A program made the position numbers and the translations under genes. The notes below the pieces were generated by a model. That model was not told the origin of the DNA. It did not search any database and saw only the letters and a list, made by a program, of their open reading frames with translations. Positions 14,575 through 16,567 of a stretch of DNA of 16,567 nucleotides are shown here, piece after piece (within the stretch, counting starts at the first letter, position 1; each line of letters begins with the position of its first letter). The DNA is from UBA9653 sp014859835 (GTDB lineage Archaea; Thermoplasmatota; Thermoplasmata; UBA10834), in assembly GCA_014859835.1 (NCBI GenBank), contig JACZKW010000068.1:1-16567 (forward strand), read 5' to 3'.

Positions 14575-15954
14575 ATGACACCCGAACCTAAGGACAAGGA
14601 AGCCCCGAGACTGTTCGGAACCAATGGTGTCCGAGGCGTGGTCAATACACCCGAAATGGATAACGTCTTCGCCCTCAGACTAGGACAGGCGATTGGGACG
14701 TACATGAGGGGTCAAGTCATGATCGGCACTGATGCCAGGACATCAGGCCATATGATCAAATCAGCATGCGCAGCTGGCCTTATGGCAACAGGATGCGACG
14801 TGCTCGACTGCGGGGTAGTTCCGACGCCCACAATTCAATTTGCGGTTAAGAATAATAAAGTAGGCGGAGGCATCATGATCACAGCATCACACAACCCTCC
14901 GGAGTTCAATGGGATAAAATGCATAGACCCAGACGGAACAGAGATGGCCAGACAGAACGAGGAGAAGATTGAGCGAATATTTCATGACAAGAGCTTTGCG
15001 AGAGCTGATTGGACGAAGATGGGCATGACCAAACCATATACGACGGCAATAGACGAGTATGTGGATGCCATCATCGGGCTCGTTGACGCACAAGCCATCA
15101 GGAAGGCGGGACTGAGGGTCGCAGTGGACTGCAGCAACGGACCCGCTTCCCACGTGACCCCCAGGATGCTGGAACGGTTGGGGGTCAAGTATGTCACCCT
15201 GAACGCAGATCCGAATGGCGCATTCCCTGGCCATAACAGCGAACCAACACCAGAGAACACGAAGGACATCGTCGGGCTCGTCAAGGCTGGAGGGTTCGAT
15301 TTCGGGTTCGTCCACGATGGGGACGCAGACAGAACCATATTCATCGACGATAATGGAAGATACCTTTATGGAGACAGGAGCCTGGCGCTCTGCGCATATC
15401 ATGCCTGCTTGAAGAGCGATGGAGGATTAGTCGTCACATCGGTCGGGTCTTCCATGTGTGTCGAGGACGCCACAAAGATGGCCGGAGGGAGCATCCTCTA
15501 CACGATGGTCGGTTCCCCGATTGTAGCCAGGGAAATGATCAAGCACGATGCGGTCTTCGGGGGGGAGGAGAATGGCGGATTGATATTCCCCGAGCTCCAG
15601 TACTGCAGGGACGGCGCCATGAGCGGCGCGAAGATACTGGAGATAGTCGCCCATCATGGTAGACTCTCGGAGCAGATGGATAAGATACCATCGTATTCGC
15701 AGTACAAGGTCAAGACCAAGTGTCCGAACGACCGCAAGCAGGAGATCATGTCCAAGCTGGCAGCCTCCGCGAAGGGAGATAGATTGGACACTACCGATGG
15801 CGTCAAAATATTCTCGGACAAGAGCTGGGTACTCGTCAGACCTTCCGGGACGGAGCCGATATTCAGGGTGTTCTCAGAAGCACCGACCATGGAAGAGGCG
15901 AAGAAGCTCGCAGAGGATTATAAGACGGAAGTGGAGAGACTCCTGAAAGAATGA
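14575..15954 (+). CDS. glmM: phosphoglucosamine mutase
   Basis: GlmM interconverts glucosamine-6-phosphate and glucosamine-1-phosphate on the way to UDP-GlcNAc; archaeal members may also act on glucose or mannose phosphates. The 459-residue protein is full length for the alpha-D-phosphohexomutase family. LFGTNGVRG (13-21) opens domain 1. GGGIMITASHNPPEFNGIK (97-115) contains the phosphoserine Ser105. VHDGDADRTIF (246-256) is the metal loop with Asp248, Asp250 and Asp252. VFGGEENGG (327-335) is the sugar-specificity loop, where the EEN form is seen in GlmM/PMM enzymes. RPSGTEPIFRVF (422-433) is the phosphate-binding loop of domain 4. The gene is monocistronic by layout: it diverges from the phosphate operon and converges with the agmatinase gene, with three bases between the stops. 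It may supply precursor for the acetamido sugars made in the left part of the window. Confidence 0.95.
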   Translation: MTPEPKDKEAPRLFGTNGVRGVVNTPEMDNVFALRLGQAIGTYMRGQVMIGTDARTSGHMIKSACAAGLMATGCDVLDCGVVPTPTIQFAVKNNKVGGGIMITASHNPPEFNGIKCIDPDGTEMARQNEEKIERIFHDKSFARADWTKMGMTKPYTTAIDEYVDAIIGLVDAQAIRKAGLRVAVDCSNGPASHVTPRMLERLGVKYVTLNADPNGAFPGHNSEPTPENTKDIVGLVKAGGFDFGFVHDGDADRTIFIDDNGRYLYGDRSLALCAYHACLKSDGGLVVTSVGSSMCVEDATKMAGGSILYTMVGSPIVAREMIKHDAVFGGEENGGLIFPELQYCRDGAMSGAKILEIVAHHGRLSEQMDKIPSYSQYKVKTKCPNDRKQEIMSKLAASAKGDRLDTTDGVKIFSDKSWVLVRPSGTEPIFRVFSEAPTMEEAKKLAEDYKTEVERLLKE

Positions 15955-15957
15955 CCC

Positions 15958-16567
15958 TCACTTCTTGTGCGTGGCCGTCCATTTTACGGCGACGACTTCT
16001 CGGATGAGTCTAGCCGCCAATATCGAAGTGTTTCCGTTGTCATATGGAGGACAGACCTCCACCACATCGAAACCGATCAGGCGGTCACCGAGCTTGTTGA
16101 TGACGTACTTGACATCCCACGGAGTGATCCCGAACGGCTCAGGTGTTCCTGTGCCAGGAGCGAACGATGGGTCGATGCCGTCTATATCGACCGATAAATA
16201 CACCGGCTGATGCTTCAATTTGGCTAGCATCTCATCGAATACCTTGGCAACGCCTTCCCTGTGGATCCGGAATGCGTCAGCATATAACGCCTCATCCTTA
16301 TCCTCACTCTCGGATATGGAGCGGACACCGAAGGCGAACACATTTCCCTTGCCCACGATGTCCTCGATTCGCTTGTGCGCGCAGGCATGGCTGTTCTTCA
16401 ATCCCTGATACTCATCTACGTAGTCGAGGTGGGCATCGATCGTTATAACGGACATCTCACGGCCATGTGCTCTCACGATCGGAGGAGACACTGAATGTTC
16501 CCCACCGACAGATATCAGGAACTTGTCGGAGGAGATCATTTTCCTGGCCTCTTCCTCGATGGAAGCA
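15958..16567 (-). CDS. speB: agmatinase/ureohydrolase, truncated by the right edge
   Basis: Agmatinase hydrolyses agmatine to putrescine and urea in polyamine synthesis. The visible part is 202 residues at the C-terminal end; about 80-90 N-terminal residues lie beyond the window, and the frame is open to the edge, so the Met at 16539 is internal. The Mn-binding motifs of the ureohydrolase fold are all present in what is seen: GGEHS near the start, DAHLDYVDEY, and the canonical SVDIDGIDPSFAPGTGTPEP. SHACAHKRI, between the second and third motifs, is close to the SHAC segment typical of agmatinases rather than of arginases or formiminoglutamases. The stop codon is three bases from the glmM stop on the other strand. 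Agmatinase is preferred, but other ureohydrolase substrates cannot be excluded. Confidence 0.9.
   Translation of the reverse strand, partial: ASIEEEARKMISSDKFLISVGGEHSVSPPIVRAHGREMSVITIDAHLDYVDEYQGLKNSHACAHKRIEDIVGKGNVFAFGVRSISESEDKDEALYADAFRIHREGVAKVFDEMLAKLKHQPVYLSVDIDGIDPSFAPGTGTPEPFGITPWDVKYVINKLGDRLIGFDVVEVCPPYDNGNTSILAARLIREVVAVKWTATHKK

Noticed and set aside
1..16567. CRISPR arrays, tRNA/rRNA genes, insertion sequences or att sites
   Set aside because: No repeated spacer structure, cloverleaf, transposase or long direct or inverted repeats were seen; all gaps are short and mostly explained by promoters.

Overview
The window looks like euryarchaeal chromosome, most probably from the Thermoplasmatota; the phylum is an inference, the domain is well supported. 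The archaeal signs are a one-domain Sm-like protein, an SMC-ScpA-ScpB operon, an archaeal-type GlmM, and TATA boxes ending 23-24 bases before several start codons, as expected for leaderless archaeal mRNAs. Coding density is very high, Arg codons are mostly AGG/AGA, and no tRNA, rRNA, CRISPR array, insertion sequence or phage gene was seen. No gene-free stretch exceeds 300 bases.

Region 1 (about 1-6184) makes nucleotide sugars. A UDP-glucose/GDP-mannose-family dehydrogenase (minus strand) and GalU (plus strand) diverge from a 94-bp intergenic region. Downstream of galU lies a tight cassette: left-handed beta-helix N-acetyltransferase, DegT-type PLP aminotransferase and Gfo/Idh/MocA oxidoreductase. 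This is the gene set that installs a 3-acetamido group on a nucleotide sugar (WbpD/WbpE/WbpB-like). A GT4-type glycosyltransferase with its own promoter follows. The likely output is an acetamido sugar for surface glycans or protein N-glycosylation.

Region 2 (6185-11689) handles chromosome structure and RNA. smc, scpA and scpB are linked by 4-base start/stop overlaps, and a small LSm gene follows. The 148-bp smc leader holds a TATA box and an 18-bp dyad resembling an operator.

Region 3 (11690-16567) contains a sugar-1-phosphate nucleotidyltransferase with a short beta-helix tail; a minus-strand phosphate pair (DUF47/PhoU-like regulator, then a PiT permease); glmM on the plus strand; and the 3' two-thirds of an agmatinase gene that enters from the right edge on the minus strand. 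GlmM and the nucleotidyltransferase could supply the activated amino or hexose sugars used in region 1.

No clearly unprecedented system was found. The best leads are the 3-acetamido-sugar cassette paired with a Ugd-type rather than WbpA-type dehydrogenase, the dyad upstream of smc, the N-terminal extension of ScpA, and substitutions in the signature motifs of GalU and of the glycosyltransferase.
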